From positions 1 through 43,467 of the forward strand of contig JANWHW010000034.1 in the NCBI GenBank assembly GCA_025450195.1: 43,467 nt of DNA. Direction: 5' to 3'. Shown piece after piece: positions 24,814-33,901 of this stretch (position 1 is the first letter of the stretch; every line of letters starts with the position of its first letter). The position numbers and the translations under genes are program-made. The notes beneath the pieces were generated by a model. That model did no database searches and was not told the DNA's origin. It worked only from the letters and a program-made list of their open reading frames with translations. The stretch is from Solirubrobacterales bacterium (GTDB taxonomy: Bacteria; Actinomycetota; Thermoleophilia; Solirubrobacterales; 70-9).

Positions 24814-27270
24814 CTAGTTCCGGCTCATGCCCCTGCGAGAGACTGGGTGCGCTCGGCGGGGGCGTTCAGGGCGCAGGCGTCCAGGTATTCGCGGGGCAAT
24901 CTCCCGGGGTGGTTGGGCTTGTTCCTTCGCCTGCTTGGTGCGGCCTCCAGCGCCACCCTTCGATTCAGTGGGAGGACGACCGATGACGCGACCCGGCGTC
25001 GGCGAAGGGGCCTCTTGCCGATCTTGGCCCTGCTCCCTTGGCACCGCGAGGCCCCTTCCCGTGTCCTGCCTTTCCCTGCCCTTCTCGAGCTCTACCCGTC
25101 TGAGATCTTGGGGGTGGGGAGCCGAGTTCTTCGATTGCGTCTGCGGCGCGTCTGCACCACCGGGCCTGTCCTTGCCCTTGTCTTTGTCCTCGTCGTTGCG
25201 GTGGCCTCCCAGGGGCAAGCCGGAAGTCTCGGCGTAGGCTAGGAGCCGCTCGTTCCGCTCGAAGGCCTCGGCTGCCGGGTTCCCTCCTCGGTGGCTGGCT
25301 CCCGGCATCGAGGCGTTGGACAAGCCGGCGCTGGAGGCTCGCCCGCTTTGTGGGGCGCCTCCGGAAGCGCGCTCTCCATTTCTATTCGCCCCAGGCCCGG
25401 AGACAGGCTTCCTTGCCGCGTCGATGCGCGGGTCGTTCAGCCGCCGGGCGCTGCTTTCGATTCGCCCTTTGGCCCGCTGGGCCGCATCTTCGTTGCGATC
25501 GCCGAATCGCTGCCGCCAATTATGGGCCCCTCTGCTGCCTATGCCCCGCACGGTGCCGGTGGCGGTCCTGGTCACTCGGCGTGCTCCCGACCAGGCTAGG
25601 AACTGGGCGATCGGCGACACCTGACGACCTCCCTCCACATCGCCGACGCTCATCCACCCGATCAGTTCGATTCGCTTCAGGAACACTGCCCAGGCGAACG
25701 CGCAGGCGAGCAGGAAGCCGGTGGCGTCTCCGATTTTGCCGAGGATCGCCATCCCAAGCAGCACCACGGAGAGAAAGGCGGCGTAGACGATCTTCGCCAC
25801 CGTCGCGCCGATCAGCGTCAGCCCCCACGTCTTGAACGCGCGGCGCCCTGACTCCCCGAGCAATGGGAAGAAGGCGGCAAACGGCGCCGCGAGGAGCAGC
25901 ACAAATGCAATCGCCGCCTGTGTGAAGAGGCGAAGCGCCAACCACGCTAGGAGCATCACCGCCCCGAGCAAGCCCAGCGAGAACAGCACCAGCATCGAGA
26001 GGCGGGTCAGCACACCGTCGCCGCCCTGTGCCGCGACCTTCGCCTTGTACTTATCCCCCTCGTCCTTGTCGAAGTAATCCCAAAGGTCCTTCCGCGCCGG
26101 GCTGCCGGGGGAAGAGCGCAGGTAGAGGTCGATTACGCGACGCGGTTTCCCATAGCGCTTTTGGGCGAACTGCTCGCAGGCTTTGGCTGAGTCGTCGCTG
26201 TCTGTCCCCTCTTGCGTAGCCAGGAGAGCCAGGGCTCCCGCGTCCTCACAGAAGTGCTCATTTGCCCGTTCGACCGCCTCCGGGGGCGGCGGTCCCATCG
26301 CCCATTGGACGTCGGAGAAGTTGAGGCCGGCAAACGGCACCTCGACGAGTTGGGCCCAGGTATGCGACAGCGCTTCCGCGTAGGTCCCGGTCGGCCGTGC
26401 CAGCGAGCCCGAGCGGGGCGCGCTGATCGCAGTCACCGCAACGCCGTCTGCGATTTTCCCGACGTGCCCGACCGAGGCTGCGGGCTGGTGTATCACCCAA
26501 AGGCCGACGATCAGCATCGCGATTCCGGCCAGAGTTCCGCCCACACCAGCAGCGAACTCCCGTCGCAACAGTCCCTTGTAGGCGAACCAGATACCCCCGG
26601 CGACAATCGTCACGCTTAGCCATGGGTTCGTGATCGTGCGATAGATCCGGTTCAACGCCGCGGCGATCTCGTGCATCGAATCGCCGTTCGAAAATGGGTT
26701 GAGGCCGAAGGCAAGGCCCAGCAGCGCCAGCACCAGCTTGAGCACGAAAATCAGCCCGAGCCAGACGCCGTTGAGAATCATCACGAGCGCCTTTGCGAAG
26801 GCCCCGGAGGGGGCGTCTACCCCGGAGTCGATGAAGACGTCGAACCCATAGTTCGAGGAGGGGTACTTGCCCTCGGGAGTGCCGTTTTCGATGCAGCTGA
26901 GGCGCGTTTGAGTCGCGCGGATCTGCCCCGGCTTGTCGCAGACCGGATTGCGCAGCCCCAAGCCAGTGATCGGATCGACCTGGCCGGACCCGCCGAGCTC
27001 TTCGGCGACGGGATCGAGCGGTTCCAGGGCCGACTGTTTTTCGAAGACTTCGGTGGAGGCTTTGGTTTTTTCCGCTTGGACTTTCTCTTTCGCGCCTTTG
27101 GGTGCTTTGGGTGCCGTTTTCCCCTCCGTCGAAGGCTGGGGTGGGTCGGCGGCGGCGTCGAGGGGCAGCCATCCCAAGGCGACGCACATAACCGCCGCGG
27201 CCAGCAATGGCCACGGCCGGGCGCCATTCCTACCCCACCTGCTCGCCGTGCCGCCCCTCAGCCTTCTCAA
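24814..27270 (-). CDS. VirB6/TrbL-like channel protein
   Basis: The 818-residue protein starts at TTG 27270 and overlaps the ATPase gene by 41 bp. It has a signal-like N-terminus (RPWPLLAAAVMCVALGW) and an external Pro/Lys-rich stretch with four Cys. Clusters of membrane helices follow at ~155-185, 218-262 and 425-530 (for example LVMILNGVWLGLIFVLKL; LLAWLALRLFTQAAIAFVLL). It ends in a ~260-residue charged, disordered cytoplasmic tail (RG/Q/K/E/P-rich). This is the pattern of the polytopic VirB6/TrbL subunit that forms the inner-membrane pore. The very long tail may bind the ATPases or DNA (inference). Confidence 0.82.
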   Translation of the reverse strand: MRRLRGGTASRWGRNGARPWPLLAAAVMCVALGWLPLDAAADPPQPSTEGKTAPKAPKGAKEKVQAEKTKASTEVFEKQSALEPLDPVAEELGGSGQVDPITGLGLRNPVCDKPGQIRATQTRLSCIENGTPEGKYPSSNYGFDVFIDSGVDAPSGAFAKALVMILNGVWLGLIFVLKLVLALLGLAFGLNPFSNGDSMHEIAAALNRIYRTITNPWLSVTIVAGGIWFAYKGLLRREFAAGVGGTLAGIAMLIVGLWVIHQPAASVGHVGKIADGVAVTAISAPRSGSLARPTGTYAEALSHTWAQLVEVPFAGLNFSDVQWAMGPPPPEAVERANEHFCEDAGALALLATQEGTDSDDSAKACEQFAQKRYGKPRRVIDLYLRSSPGSPARKDLWDYFDKDEGDKYKAKVAAQGGDGVLTRLSMLVLFSLGLLGAVMLLAWLALRLFTQAAIAFVLLLAAPFAAFFPLLGESGRRAFKTWGLTLIGATVAKIVYAAFLSVVLLGMAILGKIGDATGFLLACAFAWAVFLKRIELIGWMSVGDVEGGRQVSPIAQFLAWSGARRVTRTATGTVRGIGSRGAHNWRQRFGDRNEDAAQRAKGRIESSARRLNDPRIDAARKPVSGPGANRNGERASGGAPQSGRASSAGLSNASMPGASHRGGNPAAEAFERNERLLAYAETSGLPLGGHRNDEDKDKGKDRPGGADAPQTQSKNSAPHPQDLRRVELEKGRERQDTGRGLAVPREQGQDRQEAPSPTPGRVIGRPPTESKGGAGGRTKQAKEQAQPPREIAPRIPGRLRPERPRRAHPVSRRGMSRN

Positions 27271-29713
27271 CTGGCTCGATCACCCCCATTCGTGAGGTGT
27301 GTCCGTTGCCCGACCGCGGCGTCGTGTTCAGCTCATCGAGCAGCCACGGGGGAGGATCGATCTGCATAGGCACCACCTGCCCGCTGAAGTCCCGGAAGTA
27401 GCAGCGTCCCTCGCGGTACTCCAGGAGTCGCTGAACCGCCGGCTCGTCATCGACGTCGAGCCGCAGCAGCGACAGCGCCTTACGCGCCTCGGCCTCCGTC
27501 TCCACCCCGAAGGCAAAGAGCGTTCCAACCAGCGGCTCCAGCTCGGCAGTGTCTCCAAGCATCTGGGTGGCCAGGATCGGCGTGATGTTCTGGCTGCGGC
27601 CGAGCCGGCTGATGCGCTCCAGCAGCGCGCGCCCCTGTGTGTCGGAGGTGAGTGCCCAGGCCTCGTCCATCGCAAGCACGGAGTGCCGCGAGGTGTCCAT
27701 GGCGCACAGGCGCAGCGCGTAGGCGGCGAGCAACCGCAGTACGGCAAGGCTGGTTCGCTCCTCCTCGAGCAGCTCCGAGCGCGCGGTGCCCATAAGCGGC
27801 AGGGTCAGGTTGCGGATTCGCAGCGAGACGACCTGGGCGTCGCCGACCTCGGTCAGCTCGGTATTGGCGGTGCCGAGGCCGAGCTTTGCCAGGCCACTCG
27901 AGCAATGGACCTCCACAGCCCGCGCCGCCTCGATGGCCTCTTGGTCGCCTGAGGTGGCCATCTTCTCGACGATCTCACCGCAACTGCGCGCGCCGGCCGC
28001 CGCCGCCTCGGAAACCGCGAGACGCAGCTGCGTTTGCCACTCCGGCTTGACCGGAGCCGGGAGGATCGAAACGAGGAAGTTGTAGGTGAGGTCCTCACGG
28101 GTCTCGTCGGTGCCAATCCGCATCGGATCGAGCCGGCCGCTGTAGCGCTCTTCCCCTGAGAGCTCAACGATCTCGATCCGGTCAGCAACGCCTGGAAGCC
28201 GATCCAGGCGGTGATCTCCCTTTGGGTCGATGTCGACGACGCTGGAGCCCTGCAGGCATGCCTGCCACTCCACGAGTTGGACGCAGATCGTCTTGCCGCT
28301 GCCCGGCGCGCCCGTGAACAGGCAGGTAGGGGGGCGGTTCTGCTGGCAGGCCTCCGCAGCGTCGAACTGGATCGGCTGGCGCGAGCCGGTGAGGGTATGG
28401 CCGATATAGGGCCCAATCCGGGACCCCGCGTGCGGGATGGCATGTGGGACCATCGCCCCAACCTGGTCGGGCAGGAGGTGCTCCTTGTACTCAGGCAATG
28501 GGAAGACGGTGGCCGGCAGCGACGCCAGGAAGAGACGGTGCTGCTCGCCGCCGGGGCGGTGCAACTGGACGCGGCCGAAGCTCTCTCGCAGCCGCTCGAC
28601 GCGATCCTCTAGCTCCTCCTCGTCGCGCCCCGCCACGGCCAGCGACAGGGCCGTGCGCAACAGCGGCGGCCGATCGCCGCTGGCCAGCACGGCCTCCAGT
28701 TCGCGCGCCGCAACCGGTCGCTCCGCGGACTCCACCGAAGGCCCGTGTTCGCCATGGGACTCCTCGCGGGCCATCTGATCGGCGTCGATCTTCCGTTTCG
28801 CCACCTCCTTGCGGGCATCCCGGTTCTCTACGAATTCGGCCGAGAGAGTGGCGTCGACGCCGAAGTCGACCTCCAACGGAGCGAACATCAACTCGGCGGC
28901 GGGGCTCGGCACGACGGCTTCGTCCGGCATCGCACCCACTACCAACATCGCCTGGTGAGCGCGACCCCGCTCTGAGTCGACGACAAGCGAGTGGCGGTCA
29001 ACGGTGACACGGCTCTCGTGGAGCCGAAGCAGGTCATATCCGTATGGCTCAAACCGCTCCTCGCCGTCGGGATCGAGGAAGCTGAGCGCCTGTGGTTCGA
29101 AAGCGTCGTCTCGGTCTGGCTCCCCCAGGCCGCGGGTATAGGCGCGGCGGATCAGCTCCGCGAGGCGCTGGGATCCAATCCGAGCGCATTCGAGGTACCC
29201 CAACACTCGGTCGAAGACCTGTTCCTCCTCGCGACGCAATGCGGCGATTTGCTGCTGGCTGACGCCACGCGCCTCCTCGAGCCCCAGCCGCTCTGCCACC
29301 GCGCTCCAGAGCGACGCTCCCAGGTCCAGCACGCCGTTGAAGCCTCCCCTGGTGGCTGGTGAGCCCAGGCGAACGGCCAGGAAGACCTCCGGGCGGAGCA
29401 CCTCTCGAAGTTCGAGCTTCGATCGATGTTCCGCCAGATGCTCTTCGAAGCGCTCACGCTGACCGTGTGCGCCATCGAGAGTGCCGAGTGCGCGCCGCAC
29501 GTAGGCCTCAGCGTCAAACTCTCGCGAAATCCGGAGGATCTGAAAATCAGCGCCGATCGTGTAGGCGAGCGCCTCCAGCCGCTCGCCTACCTCGATCTTT
29601 CGCCCGTCCGAGAGACCTGGATAGCTCTGGCCTTCGAGCTCATAGACGGCCCACGCCTCGCGTGCGGTTCGCAGGACCAGATTCCCCCAGAAGAAATAGT
29701 GGGGCGCCATCAT
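27230..29713 (-). CDS. VirB4-like T4SS ATPase
   Basis: The 827-residue ATPase powers secretion-channel assembly and transport. It has Walker A GAPGSGKT (468-475), Walker B SVLAMDEAW (678-686) and a downstream LATQ (714-717), all typical of VirB4/TraE/ConE. VDIDPKGDH at 493-501 is the typical strand after Walker A. The N-terminal ~400 residues form the divergent, membrane-associated domain. Its ATG at 29713 overlaps the upstream TGA as ATGA, giving firm translational coupling to the TcpE-like gene. Confidence 0.93.
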   Translation of the reverse strand: MMAPHYFFWGNLVLRTAREAWAVYELEGQSYPGLSDGRKIEVGERLEALAYTIGADFQILRISREFDAEAYVRRALGTLDGAHGQRERFEEHLAEHRSKLELREVLRPEVFLAVRLGSPATRGGFNGVLDLGASLWSAVAERLGLEEARGVSQQQIAALRREEEQVFDRVLGYLECARIGSQRLAELIRRAYTRGLGEPDRDDAFEPQALSFLDPDGEERFEPYGYDLLRLHESRVTVDRHSLVVDSERGRAHQAMLVVGAMPDEAVVPSPAAELMFAPLEVDFGVDATLSAEFVENRDARKEVAKRKIDADQMAREESHGEHGPSVESAERPVAARELEAVLASGDRPPLLRTALSLAVAGRDEEELEDRVERLRESFGRVQLHRPGGEQHRLFLASLPATVFPLPEYKEHLLPDQVGAMVPHAIPHAGSRIGPYIGHTLTGSRQPIQFDAAEACQQNRPPTCLFTGAPGSGKTICVQLVEWQACLQGSSVVDIDPKGDHRLDRLPGVADRIEIVELSGEERYSGRLDPMRIGTDETREDLTYNFLVSILPAPVKPEWQTQLRLAVSEAAAAGARSCGEIVEKMATSGDQEAIEAARAVEVHCSSGLAKLGLGTANTELTEVGDAQVVSLRIRNLTLPLMGTARSELLEEERTSLAVLRLLAAYALRLCAMDTSRHSVLAMDEAWALTSDTQGRALLERISRLGRSQNITPILATQMLGDTAELEPLVGTLFAFGVETEAEARKALSLLRLDVDDEPAVQRLLEYREGRCYFRDFSGQVVPMQIDPPPWLLDELNTTPRSGNGHTSRMGVIEPVEKAEGRHGEQVG

Positions 29714-30363
29714 CTGGCGTCGCCTATACCGTCGAAGATCACCACTCGACCGGCCGGCACCTCAAGCGTCTTGCCGCGGTGGAGCGCGGGTCCACCCGTC
29801 GGGCGCAGTCGCCAGCTCTTTGCGGTAGCGAGCCGCTCTTGGCGGTTGCGTTTCGCCCCGAGCGGCACGCCCTCGAGTGAGACCTGCACGGGATAGCGGA
29901 GGAGCATTCGAGCGGGGCCCACGATGCGACCACGTGGATACTTGGGGCCGTAGAGGTCTGGAGCCATCGTCACCCGGTCGACGGGCGTCAGGACGCTTCC
30001 CACTGCCGGGCATCTCCTCAGCCCGGCAACGGCCCGGGGCCGTAGCCACCAAGACACGATTCCGAAGAGGGCACGGTGTGGAGACCTGCCGTCGACCTCC
30101 CAGCGCGACAGCGCCCAAGCGCCGATCAACGGCAGTGCGACCAGCCGGAGCGACTCTGGCAGCGTGGCCATTGCCGCGCTCACCACCGGTGTGCGACCCA
30201 AGACGACTACGGCCAGCAGGCAAGCAAGCCAGTAGCCGATGCTGCGCAGCTCCAAGCCTCCCGGCAACGGTACTCGCCAGTTTTGGATCCGGTAGATCCG
30301 CCAGCGACCGCGAAACACCAAGTGGTAGGACCGCACCACCTTGCGTGGGGTTTCCTCCGGCAT
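29710..30363 (-). CDS. TcpE-like conjugation membrane protein
   Basis: The 217-residue protein opens with SYHLVFRGRWRIYRIQNWRVPLPGG, the characteristic TcpE-type start (a beta segment followed by 'W-x-L/V-P'). It has two membrane helices near 40-58 (YWLACLLAVVVLG) and 70-87 (LVALPLIGAWALSRW). A basic cytoplasmic C-terminal half follows. TcpE proteins are small inner-membrane parts of Gram-positive conjugation machines. It starts 6 bp after the upstream stop and is coupled to the VirB4-like gene. Confidence 0.8.
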   Translation of the reverse strand: MPEETPRKVVRSYHLVFRGRWRIYRIQNWRVPLPGGLELRSIGYWLACLLAVVVLGRTPVVSAAMATLPESLRLVALPLIGAWALSRWEVDGRSPHRALFGIVSWWLRPRAVAGLRRCPAVGSVLTPVDRVTMAPDLYGPKYPRGRIVGPARMLLRYPVQVSLEGVPLGAKRNRQERLATAKSWRLRPTGGPALHRGKTLEVPAGRVVIFDGIGDAR

Positions 30364-30369
30364 ACCGGC

Positions 30370-30768
30370 TTAGAAGATGATGTTCGCGACGCCCTGGGCA
30401 AATGCAGTAATCGACTCCGGAGCCATCAGGAACATCAGCGCCATCAACGTGATCAACACGATGCCCACTCCTGCGCCGATGTTCCGCGAGAACAGCACGC
30501 TGACCAGCGCACACCCCGCGAAGGCGATTAGTACAGGAGCCGCGTTGTTGCTAAGCCATTGTCCAAATCGCTTGCCGGTGGCGTGTGCACTACCGCTTTC
30601 ACCGGAACCTCCACCGGTGGACTTATCAACTTCGGCAGCGTCGGCTGTGTCCACTGTTCCAAGCGTTGGGACGAACGATCCCGACGACGTGCTCAGGGTG
30701 ATGCCACACATCGTCAGGACAAACGTGGCGATTACAGTGGTAATGACGACTCTTCCCCTCATTCTCAT
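30370..30768 (-). CDS. Two-helix small membrane protein, VirB2/TrbC-like
   Basis: The 132-residue protein starts at ATG 30768 behind GAAAGGGG. It has an N-terminal signal/anchor helix (VVITTVIATFVLTMCGI), a Gly/Ser-rich loop (~45-68) and two hydrophobic helices separated by a tight turn (NAAPVLIAFAGCALVSVLFS; GVGIVLITLMALMFLMAP). This matches the size and layout of VirB2/TrbC pilin-like subunits. It lies between the TcpC- and TcpE-like genes, where a pilin-like gene would be expected. It lacks any other known motif. Confidence 0.72.
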   Translation of the reverse strand: MRMRGRVVITTVIATFVLTMCGITLSTSSGSFVPTLGTVDTADAAEVDKSTGGGSGESGSAHATGKRFGQWLSNNAAPVLIAFAGCALVSVLFSRNIGAGVGIVLITLMALMFLMAPESITAFAQGVANIIF

Positions 30769-30790
30769 ACCCCTTTCAGTTGTTTCAAGG

Positions 30791-31633
30791 TCAGCTACCT
30801 GTTGGGATTACCGAAATGAACGTCACGTAGGGTCGTTCCCAGTAAGCGAGACCGACTTCATATGTGAGTGTGTAAGTCACTTTGTGCGCATCGCTTGCCA
30901 GCAATGTCGCCAGCACAGCGCTTGAGCCGGCGCCACCCAGCCAAACCAACTGTTCGATGGCTTCCAGATGAAGATCGACCGTCGGCAGCGCTATGTGTGC
31001 TTCGTCTGACAGATCGGCCTTCAGATTTTGTGCAGAGCCGGCCAGGTAATTGCGCAGTACGCGTGCCACCACTTCCTCCACGGCGGGGTCTGACACCTCG
31101 TCGTAGGAGGCTCCGCTTGCGCTGGTGTCCACCGAGGGTGCACCGACGAAGCTCGGATATCCCGCCAGTGACACCGAGCCCTCCGGCGGATGCTGAACGG
31201 GAATGGCGAGGTAGACGGGATCGGGTTGCGTGGAAACGCCTGCCGCTACGGTGATCACCCTGCCCCCGACCAGCGCAGGCTGATCGGAGGCGATGTCTGC
31301 CCAGAGGACCTGCTGCCTGCCTGACTCGGGGAATACGCCAGCGCCTTGGGCGATGCTGGTGGGCAGCAGGGCGGCAAGGGCTCGGTTCCGTTCGGCCGGC
31401 CGCCTGGCGTCGTAGGTCAAGTAGGCACGGGCGAACTGCAGCGCGAAGTTTCTACTTGGCGCATCTGCGGTCACCGAGAGTGGCGCGCTGGCGGGCTGCG
31501 GCGGCGAGACGATCGACCGTATGCCGAGAATCAGCAGCAGAGCCACTAGGGCCACTGCCAGATAGCGCGGCGCGCTTGCGCGGAGGCGTGCGCCCCGTAC
31601 ACCCTGAGTGATCTCGCTAGCTAGTGACGGCAC
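30791..31633 (-). CDS. TcpC-like conjugation protein
   Basis: The 280-residue protein starts at GTG 31633. It has a short cytoplasmic part, a single membrane helix (~25-44, YLAVALVALLLILGIRSIV) and a large external part with two NTF2-like halves (FALQFARAYLTYDARRPAERN, then VARVLRNYLAGSAQNLKADL). This architecture is that of TcpC/VirB8-type scaffold proteins of Gram-positive conjugation systems. It ends 22 bp before the VirB2-like gene. Confidence 0.83.
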   Translation of the reverse strand: MPSLASEITQGVRGARLRASAPRYLAVALVALLLILGIRSIVSPPQPASAPLSVTADAPSRNFALQFARAYLTYDARRPAERNRALAALLPTSIAQGAGVFPESGRQQVLWADIASDQPALVGGRVITVAAGVSTQPDPVYLAIPVQHPPEGSVSLAGYPSFVGAPSVDTSASGASYDEVSDPAVEEVVARVLRNYLAGSAQNLKADLSDEAHIALPTVDLHLEAIEQLVWLGGAGSSAVLATLLASDAHKVTYTLTYEVGLAYWERPYVTFISVIPTGS

Positions 31634-31668
31634 GGTTCCAGGTCAGCCGTAGACTCCGAACCCTGCCC

Positions 31669-32280
31669 TTAGCGCTCAAAGCTGAACTCTCCCTTTTCCC
31701 CCGACCCGCCATCGCCCTGGGGTAGCGATGACGAGCTCGGGGGATCGGGGACTGCTACGGGAACCGACGAAGGTGCCGGGAGAACCGCGACTGGAGCCGA
31801 CACAGAAGAGTCAACCGGCGCCTCAGTATGAGTGGTTTCGCGCTCTGACTTTTTACTGTGTTGATTCCTGGTCTTGCGTTTCAACTCGGGGTGTCGCCGT
31901 GGATGGTGCGCACGGAGGTGTGGCCGCGGGGAAGGCGCTGCCACTTTCCGCGTCACCGCCGGCAGGGAGGGCGGCGGTGACACCAGTGACGTCGAACGGG
32001 GCGGCGGAGTCGGCTGGTTGCCACCGCCCGCACTGAGAGCCGATACAGCAAACACAGTCACTGCACCGGCGCCGAGGCCGAGCACCGCCAGACGTCTGGG
32101 GGTCGGTGCCACGCGGTTGCGGGTTGTCGCCGGAGCTACGTACTCATGTGACCCCGCAGATTCCGCACTGTACTCCCGTGTGGTGGTGTTACCCACCAGA
32201 TCGGTATCCTGGGTGCTGTCCGGCTCGTCGACGAGAGTCTCATCGCCGAGTACGAACACGTCGTGTTCCTTGCGTCCCAT
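31669..32280 (-). CDS. Membrane-anchored Pro/Ser-rich protein ending in an EFSFER motif
   Basis: From ATG 32280 (GAGGGA upstream) the protein has 203 residues: an acidic cytoplasmic part (~1-60, DETLVDEPDSTQDTD), one membrane helix (~64-86, LAVLGLGAGAVTVFAVSAL) and an external disordered part rich in Pro/Ser with a basic His/Arg/Lys stretch (~118-145). The last seven residues are GEFSFER. The same aromatic motif occurs in the sigma factor encoded upstream (EFGFE and TFGFGG). No known family. It sits between the sigma factor and the TcpC-like gene and may act with one or both; the function is unknown. Confidence 0.7.
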   Translation of the reverse strand: MGRKEHDVFVLGDETLVDEPDSTQDTDLVGNTTTREYSAESAGSHEYVAPATTRNRVAPTPRRLAVLGLGAGAVTVFAVSALSAGGGNQPTPPPRSTSLVSPPPSLPAVTRKVAAPSPRPHLRAHHPRRHPELKRKTRNQHSKKSERETTHTEAPVDSSVSAPVAVLPAPSSVPVAVPDPPSSSSLPQGDGGSGEKGEFSFER

Positions 32281-32333
32281 TGGTTTGTTCCCTCGCAAGA
32301 TTGACGAGGGACATCGAGGGTTCGATACCCGGC

Positions 32334-33764
32334 TTAGCCTCCGAAACCGAATGTCTCGCCGCCGCCGGACCCTCCACCTGCGCTGCCACCGTCGGTGGAG
32401 CCGCCACCAGACGGTGCGGGAGCCGGAGTGGGGGCTGGGCTCGGCGACGATGCCGGTTCCACATTGGTCGAGGCCGATGGAACCGCGGTTGAGCGTGGCG
32501 GGGGAGAGGGGGCTGGTGAGCCCTCGAAGCCGAACTCACCTGCTTCTGCCTGCTGCGCTTGAGCGGAGGGGGTCTGCGTTTTCTGTGCCTTTGAGGACTC
32601 TTTCGTCGACTCTGACTGCGATGTCGACTTGGAAGCTTCGGAGGATGTCGTAGGCGATGGCGCGAGGAGAGATTCGGTTGGAATCGCGGCTGGGGCCGAG
32701 CTGTCGAGGGCCTTCACCTTGGCAGGTGGGGCGTTGTTATCCCGGTGCCCGGAGCCCAGCGGCGTATGGAGTCCCGGCCCTACGATTCCGGTTGCAACGC
32801 AAGTCGCCGTCGCGGCACCCGCGGTGCATACGGCGACGATCTTTTGGCCCGTCCCGACCAACGCCCCGCCGGCAGCGCCCTCGCCTGACTGCAGGGCGCC
32901 GCTGGCCTTGAACGCAATGTGCTTCAGTTTCCAGGCACCCGCCTGTGCGGCGTCCCCGGCGCTGTCGGCCAATGCCGCCACGCGATCGATGACGCCAGAG
33001 TTGGTGGCGTGGTCCGCTGCCGTCAATCCCAGCAGAGCCGTCGAACCGAGCTCGTGGAGACGGTCGTGCAGGCTCGCGAGGAACGATCGGCACGACCCGC
33101 AGTGCGCGAAATGCGCTCGCAAGACCTCAGCCTCAACCTCGTTGGCAAGGCCGCTCGCCTGCTTCTCGAAGAGCGACTGCTCGGCTAGCTTGCGCATCTC
33201 GGGACAGAACTCCGCGCCCTCGATCGACTCGAGCCGTTTGCGGATCTGCCGAGTGGCGCGCAGAACGAGCTTCTTTGCCGCCGGAAGGCTGATTTTCAAG
33301 TGGCGGGAAATCTCCGGAACCGTCAACCCGAGGCCAAAGCGCAGGACGATCGCTTCGCGGTAGTTCCCTCGCATCCGTCCCAGGGCCTCCTGCAGGCGGA
33401 CGGCGTCGTCGCGATCTTCGGCCGACTCGGCCGGAATCGCGCGGTTGGTGTGGGCATCCGCCGCTGCCTCCAGAGCCACCGTGGGCTTCGAAGAGCGGGA
33501 CCGCAGCTGGTCGATGGCCGCGTTGCGAACGCTGGTGAAGAACGTGGCTCGCAGGTTCTCGGGGGTCCTGCCCTCGGTCATCCGGCGATGAAGACGGATG
33601 ACCACGTCGGAAACCGCGTCCTCTGCGTCGGCCCGATTCAAGGACCCCCCGAAGCGACGCAAGACGTAGGCCTCGCCCAGCGGGCGTAGTTGCTCGCACT
33701 CGCGCTCAAAGCGGCGGGCGCGGATCTGTGCCGGCAATACGTGAATTGCGGAGGCTGCCTCCAC
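32334..33764 (-). CDS. Sigma-70/ECF-like sigma factor fused to a zinc-finger domain, membrane helix and exported tail
   Basis: The 476-residue protein starts at GTG 33764. Residues ~20-95 are sigma region 2 (ending TFFTSVRNAAIDQLRSR), and ~120-180 are region 4 with a helix-turn-helix (YREAIVLRFGLGLTVPEISRHLKIS). Residues 187-225 have the ZAS anti-sigma zinc pattern (C187, H218-x3-C222-x2-C225). A membrane helix follows at ~308-330, then a ~145-residue Ser/Pro/Gly-rich external tail with EFGFE (410-414) and the terminal TFGFGG. So sigma, anti-sigma-like and sensor parts are in one chain. It probably controls the secretion genes downstream (inference). Confidence 0.87.
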   Translation of the reverse strand: MEAASAIHVLPAQIRARRFERECEQLRPLGEAYVLRRFGGSLNRADAEDAVSDVVIRLHRRMTEGRTPENLRATFFTSVRNAAIDQLRSRSSKPTVALEAAADAHTNRAIPAESAEDRDDAVRLQEALGRMRGNYREAIVLRFGLGLTVPEISRHLKISLPAAKKLVLRATRQIRKRLESIEGAEFCPEMRKLAEQSLFEKQASGLANEVEAEVLRAHFAHCGSCRSFLASLHDRLHELGSTALLGLTAADHATNSGVIDRVAALADSAGDAAQAGAWKLKHIAFKASGALQSGEGAAGGALVGTGQKIVAVCTAGAATATCVATGIVGPGLHTPLGSGHRDNNAPPAKVKALDSSAPAAIPTESLLAPSPTTSSEASKSTSQSESTKESSKAQKTQTPSAQAQQAEAGEFGFEGSPAPSPPPRSTAVPSASTNVEPASSPSPAPTPAPAPSGGGSTDGGSAGGGSGGGETFGFGG

Positions 33765-33838
33765 TATGGAGTCACCCCGAACGATTCAAGTCGACTCGAC
33801 ATTGTCCACACACCGATCTTCGAACTACAGTGTTTATA

Positions 33839-33901
33839 GGATAGCCCCCGGCGTGCCTTGGCGCTAGGGGCGCCGAGTCACACCGGGGGACCGAGGGCTA
33901 T
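33839..33901 (-). terminator. Large hairpin after ssb, before the sigma-factor operon
   Basis: CCCCCGG (33845-33851) pairs with CCGGGGG (33883-33889), continued by GTG/CAC, with an inner GGCG/CGCC stem. Outer ATAG/CTAT (33841-33844, 33898-33901) also match and overlap the ssb stop codon. Next on the minus strand is CTATCCTATAAACACTG, a plausible start region for a separate sigma-factor transcript. Confidence 0.65.
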
